Shown: positions 26,431 through 36,900, numbered from the stretch's first letter. The stretch: DNA of 64,000 nucleotides from Siphonobacter aquaeclarae (GCF_900103285.1 NZ_FNGS01000006.1:186001-250000); one strand, 5' to 3'. Numbers and translations: made by a program. The notes: generated from the letters alone by a model not told the origin.

Positions 26431-27799
26431 ATGAAGAAGTTATTTGCCTTTCCAGGCCATATTGGCCTGGTATTAAGCTCGTTTTCTGCTGCGTACTCGC
26501 AAGGAGATGTTTTCTGCAAGTCTAACGGATATATGATATGATTCCTGCATTGTCAAATGCAGTGTGTAGGATTTCGTATTGTAAATACGAGTGGCACGTC
26601 TGTATCGTGTTCCGGTATTTTGATAAACAATGAACGAAAAGACCGCACACTTTATGTGTTGACCGCTAGGCATTGTCTTACAAGTAGTAATTTTGATTTA
26701 TCAAGTGCCGAAATTATAGCTGCTGAGAACTCCGCTATTTTTCGCTTTCGTTTCAGAAGAACCTCTTGCGGTGGGACGAGAACCCCAGTGTTGCGGATGA
26801 AGGGACGTCCAGAGGTGCATTACTTGGTGAATCCATGAAAGTTATCGGTATGCTGTCTTACGGATGGCTAGGGCAATCGCTATTTGGACGGATGTCGGAA
26901 TCCTGGGCTCGTAACGGTACCGGATCAAATCGCCAGTTGAAGGCCTGGCTTTCACCTACCCAAAACCTTACTTCTATTGGTACACTTGTACCCATGAGGA
27001 TTGGCCCTATTGCAAATGTTTGTAATGGTCAGACAAAAACGGCTACATTGCCCGATTTAGCTCCTGGTACTTCGGTGTTTTGTCTGCGACATCCTCGTTA
27101 TCAATTGTAAGTAGTACTGCCAATAGCGTAACCGTAACGACGTCAGCGACCGGATACGGCGGAGTAGGGCAGATTAGTGCGACTTACGGCCCGACAACGA
27201 CTAAAAAGGATGTTTATTACGGTGTGCCTGATATGGGAGCCATGAAAATAGATGGATCGACTGCAGGCAGCTTAACGTATGTCCAGGCTAATACGACGCA
27301 TACATTGGAATATGATCAGGATAAATTGGTTATGACGGGAATGACGAGCAATATGAACTGGAATCCTTCACCCACTTATGGTTATTCATACGGAGTAAAT
27401 TTTTCCCGATATGATATTAACCTTTCGCCAGGATCTACGATTGATTTTAATCCTGTTTCCGCTACAAATTCTTGTGGAACTGCCAGTCGATCAATGAGGG
27501 TTCAAACGTTTTCCAGCTTTGCTATGTATCCTAACCCGGCGTCAGAAATGGTGAGTTTAAAATTTGACAATACTGAATCTGTAGATGGACTGCCGGAGGA
27601 TGTCAGTATCTATAGCGAAAACGCTGGAAAATTAGTACGACAAGTTTCGATTAAGTCGGCATTTGATCAGAAACAAATAAAGGGGAATGTTCTGCCAATT
27701 AATGTCGGCGATTTGCCGCGAGGAACGTATTACATGCACGTAAAGCCGAACAAGAAAAATAAAAAGGAAACGGACAAGATCAGACTAGTACTTAATTGA
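26431..27799 (+). pseudogene. broken secreted trypsin-like protease with T9SS C-terminal sorting domain
   Basis: Pieces of one protein lie in three frames. An N-terminal signal peptide (start 26431) meets an in-frame TGA at 26539. The same frame continues with the trypsin-like His motif LTARHCL (26557-26838). Translation must then shift to the frame of 26766-27110 (WDENPSVADEGTSRGALLG) and again to the frame of 27080-27799. The last piece ends in a type A type IX secretion sorting domain (YPNPASEMVSLKF ... GTYYMHVKP ... KIRLVLN). The expected GDSGGP serine motif is not intact. At least one nonsense change and two frameshifts make it a clear pseudogene. Confidence 0.8.
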
Positions 27800-27830
27800 G
27801 CGGTGGAACATATAGTCTACACCGTTAAAA

Positions 27831-27857
27831 GGCCCGGCAGTCTCCCGGGCTTTTTTC
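27831..27857 (+). terminator. terminator after the protease pseudogene
   Basis: GCCCGG / CCGGGC stem followed by six T. It is the last host-side signal before the prophage-like genes. A 7-bp inverted repeat CCGTTAC-n5-GTAACGG follows at 27861-27879. Confidence 0.75.
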
Positions 27858-27897
27858 TGTCCGTTACCGCGCGTAACGGCCTCCTCACATTCGTGGC

Positions 27898-28071
27898 ATG
27901 ATTGAACGCCTCTTTTCCTTTCTTCCGGCGGTCGCCGGATTCTTCAAATCGAATCAAAACCGGTTCTTGGGCGAAATTTTGGTGGCTGTCCTGGGAACGC
28001 CGGCAGGCTGGGCGATTAACCATTTTACCAGCAGCACCAGCCTGGAAGCTTGTCGGCATGAGCGCGAGTAG
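27898..28071 (+). CDS. small prophage protein, possible holin-like, 57 aa
   Basis: The ATG at 27898 reads MIERLFSFLPAVAGFF and then a moderately hydrophobic stretch GEILVAVLGTPAGWAINHF, which could cross the membrane once. Composition matches the phage genes. It overlaps the next ORF by 14 bp, as in compact phage operons. A holin role is only a guess from size and position. Confidence 0.4.
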   Translation: MIERLFSFLPAVAGFFKSNQNRFLGEILVAVLGTPAGWAINHFTSSTSLEACRHERE

Positions 28072-28384
28072 CTCCTGGCCGGCGGATATGCTGCTTTGCG
28101 AAGGCGGTTTTAACGTGCAGATGGGTAACGCCTGGTTCTTATCGGGCAGCTCCCCCTACAAGTACAAAGCCTGGTCGAATGACCTGGATTTTCCGGCACC
28201 GGCGACGGGCTGGCGGTTCGGCTTTTACTACGGCCCGGCGCTCAGCGTTAAGATTTACGTCAACGGCAACCTGGTTCACCAGGTGATACTGCCGCAAAAC
28301 GACCAGGGCTACGCGCAGTTCAACTACTCCGGGACGACGTTTCAAAGCGGCGACCGGGTGTATGTAGAGCTGACGGCCGCATAA
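28058..28384 (+). CDS. small prophage protein, predicted beta-rich, 108 aa
   Basis: No recognised family. The sequence (FNVQMGNAWFLSG, VKIYVNGNLVHQVIL, SGDRVYVELTAA) suggests a compact beta-sandwich such as a virion decoration or carbohydrate-binding module. It overlaps the previous small ORF and precedes the tail gene. Confidence 0.5.
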   Translation: MSASSSWPADMLLCEGGFNVQMGNAWFLSGSSPYKYKAWSNDLDFPAPATGWRFGFYYGPALSVKIYVNGNLVHQVILPQNDQGYAQFNYSGTTFQSGDRVYVELTAA

Positions 28385-28410
28385 CCTTTATCACTAAATC
28401 CCTGATCTGT

Positions 28411-28468
28411 CCAAAGAAAATTTCACGATCGTGCGAGATATCAGCAGCCGGCGCGAAATTTTCTTTGG
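28411..28468. terminator. 14-bp perfect stem-loop between prophage genes
   Basis: Arms 28411-28424 and 28455-28468 (CCAAAGAAAATTTC and its complement) with a 30-nt loop end 15 bp before the tail-gene ATG. There is no T run, so it may affect RNA stability or processing rather than termination. Confidence 0.5.
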
Positions 28469-28483
28469 TTATCCTCCCTCATT

Positions 28484-29899
28484 ATGAAATACGAAATCCG
28501 AATCAACGGCCAGGCAGCCGACCTGCCGCCGGGCCTGGCGGTTAAACTCGACTGGCAGAACCCGTACCTGCGCTATGACACCATTCCCGGCAGCGCCGAC
28601 ACCATGCCCGCCCTTCCGCCGACGGCAAAGAACCAGCGGCTTTTTGGGTATTTCCATCAGCCCCAGGCAGGCGGCCGGATTGCCGAGTATACCTGCCAGC
28701 ACTTCTACGGCGGCGAGCTGTTGAAGGAAGGGTATTTTATCCTGACGGAAGCCGACGAAGAAAAGGGCTATAGCGGCGTGTTTTCAGACAAGCTGGGGGA
28801 GTTCTTCGGCGACTACCAGAAAACGCGCCTGAATGAGCTGCCGTTGGGCACACTGCCTGCTCAAACACCATCAACCGGGGAAGTATTCGACGGCGGAAAG
28901 CTGGCGTATGTGCTGCCGACGATTGTAAACCCGGATTTCTTTGGCGGCAATACCCCGGAAGGCTGGACGGGAAAGGTCAATGACTACGATACCGGCGCTT
29001 ACCTGGAAGGCACGCCGGTAGTACCCTGCTTTCTGGTCACGTATGTACTGCGCCGTTTGGCTCAGCTGACGGGAACGACGATCACGGGAGACCTGTTTAC
29101 CGACCCGGTTTTCTCCCGCCTGGTCATCTACAACACCAGGGCGCTGGATGGGGCGGCAACCGTCTCCATTAGCCAGCACCTGCCGGAGTTGACCGTTCAG
29201 GAGTTTTTGCTCGAACTGCGGAAGCTGCCGAACCTGGCCTACACCTTTAACGGTGTGGCTAAGACTCTGCGGATAGATTTCTGGGACCGGAAGCTCGAAG
29301 CGCCGACGGTGCTGGACTGGAGCGATAAGGCGGTGAAGGGCGGACCAAAGACGGCCGAACGAAGCGCCCGGCTTCACCTGAGCTATGAAATGGACGGCGG
29401 CGACGCGTTGGCTAAAGACCGCCCGGGAGGGCTGGCTGACTATTTGACGCCGGAGCTGCCAGACGACGGCCGTAACGGCCTGGCGAAGGTGACCAGCAAG
29501 TTTTCCACGCTTACGCTCGACGCGGCCTCAGGACTTGCGGCCGCAAGGCAAAAGGGGATCACCAGCCAGTACGGGCAAGGGGCGGAGAAGTTCGCGCCCC
29601 GCCTGCTGTTTTGGAATGGCGTTGTTTCCGGCCTTCCCAGGGCGCTGCCGACCTATGGCGGGCAAACACTCTACTGGACGGGCTTAGACGGCCTGGCGGC
29701 CCGTTGCTGGAAGAATTTGGAGGGAATCCGTGCCGGATGGTTCTACCTGAAAAAGGATTTGGTGTTAAATGAGGCTGATCTCGCTACGTTGGACTTTAGC
29801 CGGAAGGTGCATATCGACGGGGTGGATTACCTGGTGGCGTCGGTGTCGGCTAGCCTGCCACTGCATTTCATAGTTAATTGTTTGTTGATTTCATGCTAA
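28484..29899 (+). CDS. phage tail/baseplate-like protein, C-terminus replaced by cargo DNA
   Basis: 471 aa, similar in style to large proteins encoded beside the tape-measure gene in Bacteroidota prophages (beta-rich, with LPELTVQEFLLELRKLPNLAYTFNG and KVHIDGVDYLVASVSASLP near the end). The last ~13 residues (LHFIVNCLLISC) are hydrophobic, AT-rich in coding, and unlike the rest. They suggest that the original end was lost where the AT-rich cargo begins at about 29860. The stop codon lies at the edge of a 42-bp palindrome. The tail role is inferred from context. Confidence 0.6.
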   Translation: MKYEIRINGQAADLPPGLAVKLDWQNPYLRYDTIPGSADTMPALPPTAKNQRLFGYFHQPQAGGRIAEYTCQHFYGGELLKEGYFILTEADEEKGYSGVFSDKLGEFFGDYQKTRLNELPLGTLPAQTPSTGEVFDGGKLAYVLPTIVNPDFFGGNTPEGWTGKVNDYDTGAYLEGTPVVPCFLVTYVLRRLAQLTGTTITGDLFTDPVFSRLVIYNTRALDGAATVSISQHLPELTVQEFLLELRKLPNLAYTFNGVAKTLRIDFWDRKLEAPTVLDWSDKAVKGGPKTAERSARLHLSYEMDGGDALAKDRPGGLADYLTPELPDDGRNGLAKVTSKFSTLTLDAASGLAAARQKGITSQYGQGAEKFAPRLLFWNGVVSGLPRALPTYGGQTLYWTGLDGLAARCWKNLEGIRAGWFYLKKDLVLNEADLATLDFSRKVHIDGVDYLVASVSASLPLHFIVNCLLISC

Positions 29900-29939
29900 A
29901 TAAATGGTCGAACGAATTAATTCGTTCGACCATTTATTT
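29898..29939. terminator. 42-bp perfect palindrome, bidirectional terminator
   Basis: Two contiguous 21-bp arms (29898-29918 and 29919-29939) are exact reverse complements, flanked by A- and T-rich ends. It lies between the convergent tail gene (+) and the ApeA-like gene (-), and can end both transcripts. Confidence 0.85.
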
Positions 29940-29943
29940 TTTA

Positions 29944-31392
29944 TTAAAGGAATGATTTAGGTTTATTTTTTTTATTGATTCCAATTAGATCCAGGAGAAA
30001 CAATCGCAGTATCTGGTGGCAATGAAAATATACAGATACAAGCTCGTTGAATGTATACCTTTCTAAAATATCTACTTTTGCATGAGCTATGTCGTTTCGT
30101 ATATTGGCTACCTTGTTGATAAAATCCTTTCTTTCAAGTCCAAGATCATCTTTAATTTTAGAATCAACATCATGTAATTTAATGACGTCCATGATAGTTG
30201 AAATTCTAGCCTTGAAATTCTTATCTTTGAAATGAGATAGTTTACTTAACATTAAATCCTGGAATTTTTTTCTACCAATTCTTTTGTCAGCTTTTTCCAA
30301 AGTGGATTTTCTTATCTCTTCAGTCAAAGCTTTGTGAACCTTGGTTAAGGTTGATATGCCTTCCGGTTGACTAGGATATTTCTGGCATTCTCGTTCACTG
30401 CTTTCTAAATATGATGCAATTTTGAAGATGACATTTCTAATATCGATATTTATTTCGTCAGTTGTATCATATAAGATCGAGAATGATCCTGAGAGTTGGG
30501 TGTAAACTTCATTGTATGATTTCGCTATTTTGTGAAGCGTTCGTTTTAGGCTGTTGAATTGAATAAAGTAATATTTATTTTCAAGTCGATGTCTGGCCTT
30601 GTCTTTCATCGCACTCACCGAGATGTAACTATAATAGATTTTTTTTTTACTTTCATTATTCGTTTGAACAATCGTTGTTTCTTCAGGAATTAAGTACATT
30701 CCAGTAATTAAACTATTAAAATAGATTAATTTATAAACTGTCTTTATGGCGAATTTTAGATTTCTCTTTTCTGGAAAAGTAATAATAAAATATGGACTCC
30801 TTTCTATTGAAATATTGGTATCAAGGGTGTAATCTACAAAGTTCTTTATTTCTATTTTTGTATTATCAAAATAGAATGTGGATACCGGAGATAAAGATAC
30901 TTTTACAGAAATTGATAGAAGATACTGTTCTTTTTTATTTCTCCCTTTGTATCCGTCAAATGGAATCCACCTAGATAATTGATTGAATTTTAAATATATC
31001 TTATCAATAAAGTTGTCTTCGTGATTTTTAATTAAATCAAAAGACTCAAATGGAAATTCTTCCTTAGGATCGTATCCAAAATCAGGTGGAAGGTCTACAC
31101 TGGTTCTTAAAACTTCATCAATAAAAAATGTAAAGACACCTTTTGATAGTTCATCTGGGGAAGCGTGCTTGAAAAAAGAATTGAATAAATGGTAAACGTC
31201 TTTGCCTGATCGGCCGGTTATGTGAGAAATATCTCGGCCTTGATTGAAATTCGCCGTTCTCCAAATAGGATACTCTTTGTCATAATGAACGATTAACTCT
31301 CGCCTGTCTTCGTTTACAAACAGGGTACCTGACAATTCTCCGTCTATACCTGGAATTTTCCATTTACCTGGAGCTTCGATGTGATCAATCAT
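29944..31392 (-). CDS. ApeA-like HEPN-domain protein, candidate abortive-infection defence
   Basis: 482 aa. The N-terminus (GKWKIPGIDGELSGTLFV ... RRELIVHYDKEYP) matches the style of the ApeA N-terminal domain. The C-terminal ~170 residues are helical and carry the HEPN ribonuclease motif Rx4H at 432-437 (RNDIAH). ApeA proteins are single-gene anti-phage effectors, thought to cut RNA on infection. The gene is AT-rich, antisense to the phage operon, and 267 bp from a KAP NTPase gene on the same strand. Family assignment is good; activity here is inferred. Confidence 0.78.
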   Translation of the reverse strand: MIDHIEAPGKWKIPGIDGELSGTLFVNEDRRELIVHYDKEYPIWRTANFNQGRDISHITGRSGKDVYHLFNSFFKHASPDELSKGVFTFFIDEVLRTSVDLPPDFGYDPKEEFPFESFDLIKNHEDNFIDKIYLKFNQLSRWIPFDGYKGRNKKEQYLLSISVKVSLSPVSTFYFDNTKIEIKNFVDYTLDTNISIERSPYFIITFPEKRNLKFAIKTVYKLIYFNSLITGMYLIPEETTIVQTNNESKKKIYYSYISVSAMKDKARHRLENKYYFIQFNSLKRTLHKIAKSYNEVYTQLSGSFSILYDTTDEINIDIRNVIFKIASYLESSERECQKYPSQPEGISTLTKVHKALTEEIRKSTLEKADKRIGRKKFQDLMLSKLSHFKDKNFKARISTIMDVIKLHDVDSKIKDDLGLERKDFINKVANIRNDIAHAKVDILERYTFNELVSVYFHCHQILRLFLLDLIGINKKNKPKSFL

Positions 31393-31659
31393 GTTTTAGG
31401 TGTGTTTAATCGAAACAGTTAAACAAAAATAAAATTGGCGTTCTGTTCCTTGTACTAAAGAGAAGTTAGGTCGGACATATTTAAAAGGAATTCCTGGGCA
31501 ATTTCGCAAAGGTTGTCGAAACTCGGTTTTGACAATGCGTGAGACTGTCTAGTCCGGCCGGTTCCGGCAAGTTTAACTCTTCGATGAGTAGGATAAATAT
31601 TCTAATTCTGTCTCAAACTAAATGGGATAATGTGGTGTTGTCAATTCACTTAAAGGACT
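31393..31659 (-). other. 267-bp gap between the two cargo genes
   Basis: It probably holds the promoter of the ApeA-like gene. A hairpin-like pair TTGTCGAAA / TTTTGACAA lies near 31514-31538, and a short GC-rich patch (GTCCGGCCGGTTCCGGC) near 31551-31568 differs from its AT-rich surroundings and may be a junction relic. The long gap argues that the two genes may be separately expressed. Confidence 0.35.
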
Positions 31660-33222
31660 TTAAATTCTATTTCTTTGAAATAGTTTATATGTGGCAATCA
31701 TGAGGTCAAGTGTATTAATTGAGCTATATAGAACGGACTTTCCGTCCGAATTGATGGTATCAATCATATAGTTGATAGTGAAGTGTGAAGTTTCGTGTTC
31801 GGTTTCGTCTTTTACTTTAAGGCCTTTCGATTCTGGTTTGAATTTACCAGCAAATGAATAAATTACTGTACGGCCTTCCATTGATTCAACGGCAAGATCG
31901 AATTGAAATTGCGTTTCGTGTGGGGAGCTTCTGTTTTTAGACACGAAATGAATAACAGCACAAGCGCTTATATAGTGAAAATTTAGCGATTGTTTAGTCG
32001 CTACATCATTGACCTCAAAATCTAGGTCTGATTTTATTCGCCTTAAAGAGATTAGAGGTTCAATGACTTCAATCGGATCAACTAAACTTGACAAGATTTC
32101 GTGATAAATAAAAATATCTAGAGCTACAAAATGGAAGTCCCCGATTAGTTTAATATTCTTATGAATAATATCTAGATTATGTAGTTTTCTTAATTTTCTT
32201 ATATTTAAATAACCGTAATTTGTAAGATTCTTAAGAATAACTAGGATTTCGTGCTGCTTTTTGTCGATAAAGTATTTCGTTTTTGAGTAGGAGATCGTAG
32301 TGATGATGTTTTCAAGGTATGCTGAAAGCCTGGTAGTTATACTGTGAAAGAAAATATAGTGTGAATAGAATTTATCAATATATCCGGAGAAATCCGTTTT
32401 GGCGCCGTATTTGCTGGAATAAACACTACGTATATTCACAATGTCGCAAACGAGTACAACATGAGTAAATCCGAATTTATTAGCAATCGTTGAATTACTT
32501 TGCCAGTCTATGTGGGCCGAGAATATATTTAAAATTCGAAATATATGTTCTGGGTCAATTCTGTCAAGGTCGTCGATTATTAATATAGGATATTTAAGGT
32601 TCTTGTCGGGTTTTTTAGGTTCTTCAGTATAGTATTTTGTAATATATTTTTTGATAATTGTCATAAATTGGTCTTCTCCGTATGACGGATTTGATATATC
32701 TTTTCTTATTTTATCAAGATAATCTTCAATTTCAATTTTGTCGTCTATTTGTATTTTCTTGTGATATTCTTTTACGCTGTCAATTATTTCTTTAAATTTT
32801 TTATATATTTCTATGAAATCCTTGCCTATTAATGTAAACTTTTCTAAACAGATCAGAATAAAATCGGCTATTGCTTTTTGAGTTTTTTTTGAATTGATGA
32901 CCGCCATTTGACTTGTTAACAATAGCGAGAAATCGTGTTCTTCAAATGAAATTTCTTTCTTGATCATTTGGAATAATATATCATATTTTATTAATTCAAA
33001 TATATCCTTATTTGGAGATATGGAGTAATTAACCGGTGAGATAGAAAAAACCTCATACTTTTCTTTAAAAGTATCGAACATCTTTCTAAGGAAATAGGAC
33101 TTTCCACTGCCAAATGGACCGGAAACAATGATGCGCTCATTGTCCGGCAACGAAAGGTGTTTTTCAAAGCGGTGGATTTGCTGTTCAATATCAACAGCTG
33201 GTTCATCTGATCTGGTAGACAT
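31660..33222 (-). CDS. KAP-type P-loop NTPase, candidate defence gene
   Basis: 520 aa. Walker A GPFGSGKS at residues 35-42 and Walker B PILIIDDLDRI at 212-222, with a long helical insertion between them, fit the KAP family of P-loop NTPases. The following FTHVVLVCDIVNI segment is also typical. Membrane helices common in classic KAP proteins are not obvious. The C-terminal ~150 residues are unassigned and may be a sensor or effector part. AT-rich and antisense to the phage genes. KAP NTPases recur in defence islands; function here is inferred from that and from the ApeA-like neighbour. Confidence 0.75.
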   Translation of the reverse strand: MSTRSDEPAVDIEQQIHRFEKHLSLPDNERIIVSGPFGSGKSYFLRKMFDTFKEKYEVFSISPVNYSISPNKDIFELIKYDILFQMIKKEISFEEHDFSLLLTSQMAVINSKKTQKAIADFILICLEKFTLIGKDFIEIYKKFKEIIDSVKEYHKKIQIDDKIEIEDYLDKIRKDISNPSYGEDQFMTIIKKYITKYYTEEPKKPDKNLKYPILIIDDLDRIDPEHIFRILNIFSAHIDWQSNSTIANKFGFTHVVLVCDIVNIRSVYSSKYGAKTDFSGYIDKFYSHYIFFHSITTRLSAYLENIITTISYSKTKYFIDKKQHEILVILKNLTNYGYLNIRKLRKLHNLDIIHKNIKLIGDFHFVALDIFIYHEILSSLVDPIEVIEPLISLRRIKSDLDFEVNDVATKQSLNFHYISACAVIHFVSKNRSSPHETQFQFDLAVESMEGRTVIYSFAGKFKPESKGLKVKDETEHETSHFTINYMIDTINSDGKSVLYSSINTLDLMIATYKLFQRNRI

Positions 33223-33313
33223 CGTTATGTGAGTTAAAGATTATTGAAGCTACAGAGATACAAAGATTTGGCGGATTTTGATGTCCTTTTCGGTAGCTAC
33301 TGAGTTCTGCTTT

Positions 33314-33350
33314 TTGCGCCATACACCAAACATTTTCCTGTATGGCGCAA
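33314..33350 (+). promoter_or_regulatory. 12-bp perfect hairpin enclosing a start codon
   Basis: TTGCGCCATACA (33314-33325) pairs perfectly with 33339-33350, and the right arm contains the ATG at 33342 of the next gene. Folding of the mRNA would hide the start codon. It also marks the return from AT-rich cargo to GC-rich phage DNA. Confidence 0.6.
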
Positions 33351-33977
33351 GCACCCTCATTCGAGGACAACCCCATTCTTGCCAAATTCCTGGGCGATTT
33401 CGCCAAAGTCGCTGAAACCCGGTTTCGGCAGTCTGCCCGCGCGGCTGACCTGGAGCTGACGGGCGAGCTGATTTCGAGTATCCGCGCCGGTGCCGTTGAG
33501 CGCGGCAAGGGCTACATCCAGGGCAGCGTTCTGTTTTCCGAGCTGCTGCGGATCAAAGACATGAAGACACTGCGGTACACGACCGTGCCGCCGCTGTCTG
33601 CCATGGTGCGCTTTGTGGAGAAGGTTGGCGTGAGGCATTTTGACGTACCCGGCTATGAGGCCGGCCGTACGCCCCGGACCGAACACGCCAGTATCCTCCG
33701 GGTCGCCCGGGCGCTTCAGTACCGCTTCCGGCGGGAACCGAACATCAAACGCGGTTACCGTGGCATCTACAACGACGAGCTGAAGTACCAGCTCATTCCG
33801 CTCTTCCGGGAATCCATGCACCAGGCGGCCATGGCCTGGGCAGCCCAGGAGTTCCGCAAGATTTTCGCGCCGACCGATTTTATGCCCGGCACGGGTGGCT
33901 CCCTGCTTTCCTGGACGAATACCTACAAGGGCGGCAAAGTGGACCAGTCTAAACTCCGCTACACATTCCCGGTATGA
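33342..33977 (+). CDS. phage tail/head-tail-joining-like protein
   Basis: 211 aa, basic, mixed helix and strand, no recognised catalytic motif. Size and position immediately before the tape-measure gene suggest a tail-completion or neck protein (HK97 gp10-like or virion-morphogenesis class). Its stop overlaps the tape-measure ATG (ATGA), so translation is probably coupled. The start codon lies inside a hairpin. Confidence 0.55.
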   Translation: MAQAPSFEDNPILAKFLGDFAKVAETRFRQSARAADLELTGELISSIRAGAVERGKGYIQGSVLFSELLRIKDMKTLRYTTVPPLSAMVRFVEKVGVRHFDVPGYEAGRTPRTEHASILRVARALQYRFRREPNIKRGYRGIYNDELKYQLIPLFRESMHQAAMAWAAQEFRKIFAPTDFMPGTGGSLLSWTNTYKGGKVDQSKLRYTFPV

Positions 33978-36900
33978 TCTCGGATGAAATAGCCATCAAG
34001 TTCACCGGAGCGGCGGACGGGCTAAACAAGGTGATCGGCGGGGTGGCGACGGGAGCGAAGGAAGCCACCAACGCCTGGAAGGAAGCCGAGAAAGCGGCCA
34101 AGGCGGCAGACGCTGCCGTGACGGCCCTGGAGCGGGACGGAAAGAAGGGTACCGACGCCTGGAAACAGGCCAAGGACGCGGCCAAAGCGGCACGGGCGGA
34201 AGCCGAAACAGCCCGCAAGTCCACCGAGCTGTCGTCTATGACCTATACCCAGCTGAGTAACCACGTAAACAAGCTGAGTAAGGAGCTAAAGAGCCTGCCC
34301 CGGGATACGGAAGCCTTCAAACAAAAAGCCAAAGAGCTGGCGGCGGCTGAAAAGGAGTTTGCAGCGGTTAAAAAGCAGGTCGACGGCATTAAAAAATCCG
34401 GACAAGACCTGGGCGAGCCGGGTTTGTGGAACAAGATTACCAAGGGCGTCGGCGGCATCGGCGTAGCCTTCAAGGCCTTTTTTGCCCTCCAGATCGTGCA
34501 GTTCCTGTGGGACATCGGCAAGGCGATTTTTGAGACGACGGGCAAGTTTGAAAAGTACGAAACGACGCTTTCCAACCTGCTCGGCAGCCAGACCAAGGCC
34601 AAAGAAGCCATGCAGGCCTTAAAGGACATCGCCGCCAAGACGCCGTTTTCGGTGGACACGTTGACGGATTCCTACGTGAAGATGGTCGCGCGGGGGCTAC
34701 GCCCTTCCGAGGAACAAATCAAGCGGATGGGGGACGCGGCGGCCAAGATGAACAAGCCGTTTGACCAGCTCATGGAAGCCGTACTCGACGTGTCGAACAC
34801 CGAGCGCTGGAACGAAATCGGTATCAAGGTTTCCAAGGTCGGAGACAAGATCAAAACTAACATCGGCGGTTCGACGAAGTACTTTGATGCCACCGAGCAG
34901 GGAGCCATGGAAATGGCCGTTGCCTTTGGCTCGACGACGGACGCCATGGGGCTGATGGAGAAACAGGCGGGCGGGCTGACGGGCCGCTGGGACTCGATCA
35001 CCGACGTTTTCGAGCAGGTTACGGCGGCGGTAGGTGAGCGGCTGAGACCGGTTTTTCTGGCGTTTCTTGGCGTGATGGAGGAAGGGGTGGTTTTCCTGAT
35101 GGAAATGGTCAAAAACTCCCGGCCCCTGGTGGAAGTGTTCGACGGTCTCTGGGAAGCCTGCAAAACCCTGTTTTCGGCGCTGGGGGATTTGGTCTACGAC
35201 CTTTTCCCGGGCCTGAAGAACCAGACGGCCAGCTCGACGAACCTAATGAAAACGCTTGCCGTGGCGTTTTCCGTCGTCATCGCCGCTATTCAGTTCACGG
35301 TTCACATGGTGCAGCTGGTCATTGACGGCTTCGGCATGTTGGTAAACGCTGCCAAAGCGGCCGCCATGGCGCTGACGTTTGATATGTCAGGCGCCGAAAA
35401 AGCCTGGAAGGACGTACAGGCGGGGTGGAAGCGCACCGGCGATCACCTGGACGCTAACGCGGCCTCGATCAAAAAGACGCTCAAAGCCTCCTTTGTCGAT
35501 TACCCAAAGGAGGAAGCAGCCAAGGGGATGCTGCCGGTCAGGGACGCGCACGCCAAGGTGAACAAGGAAATGACCGACACCCAGAAGAAAGAGCTGGAGA
35601 AGCGGCAGAAGGCGGCCGACGCGGCGCGGAAACGGGAGATGAAAGCCATCGACGAAACCTACAAGCAGGAACAGGAGGCGCTCATTGCCAAGCTGGGCAC
35701 GGAGGTAGAGCGGGAGCGGGCCAAGGTCGATTTGAAATACGAGCTGCTGCGTCGGGCTGCCGAGCGGGAAACCAAAGCCGGGCACGAGCTGACGGTGAAG
35801 CTGCGCGAGATTGAAGAGCAACGCAAGGCCGATCTGCGGGAAGTGGAAGCCAAACACCTGGCGAAGGTAAAGGAGGCTAACGAAAAGGCGCTGGCCCAGA
35901 TTGCCGAGCAGGAAGCCCAGACGAAAATCAACAGCATCCGCGATGAGCTGGAGCGGGAGATTGCCAAGATCGAGGCCAAAAAACAGAAGCGCCTGGCCGA
36001 AATCGCCACTACCCTGGCCGATGAACGCTACAAGGCGACGCTTTCCAAGGCCATCGAAACCGAGGCGCTGTCTGAGATCGAAAAGGCTCGGGAAGATCAC
36101 CGGGTAAAAGAGGCAGCCAAGGAAGAGAAGGCGGCCCAGAAGCGCCTGGAGGTGGTTAAATACACCATCGACCAGCAGGCGGCGGCGGAAATGGCGCTGC
36201 TGGATTTCAAGGAACTCCAGGCGGGAACCAATGCCACTAAACTGGCGGCCATCCACAAAGAGCGGGTGGACCGGGAGCTGTTCTGGACAAAGGAGAAGCT
36301 GACGGCCGAGCGCGACGCCGAGCTGCACAAGGCCGAGCTGAACATTCGCGACACCGAGGAGTTGAAGATTACCCAGAAAGCCATCACCGACCGCTACCAC
36401 GCCGAAGACGTGCGGGCGGAAGGCGAAGCAGCCGAAAAGAAAAAGCAGATCGACGCCGAGCTGACCGAATCCAAGAAGCGCCGGGCGGAAGGGTTTTCCA
36501 ATGCCTTCGCCGCCATCCTGAACGGCGACGTTTCGGCCTTCGCCGCCGCCTGCGACCAGATGGTGCAGGGGGAAAAATCGGCCTGGCAAAAGCGGTTGCA
36601 GCAGAACATGGCCGGATACGAGGCCATCGCGGGCATGGCTACCCAGGCGGTTAATTTCTTAAACCAGCTCAGCCAGCAGCGCCTGGAGACCGAAATGGCG
36701 AACCTGAAAAAGGAAACCGACGCGAAAATCGAGGCGGCCAGGACCCAGGAGCAAACCGAGCTAAACCGGCTGGATACCGAGCAGCGCGCCGAAATGGACA
36801 AGTTGGAAAAGGAGTGGCTGGCCAACGAGCTGAGCGCAAGCGAGCTGGAGAAGCTGGAGAACGAGCTGGTCGCAGCCCGGCAGCAGGTCAACGACGAGTA

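Noticed and set aside
28484-29899. Portal protein
   Set aside because: Size would fit, but the beta-rich, tail-like sequence and its position beside the tape measure argue against it; it was left as tail-like.
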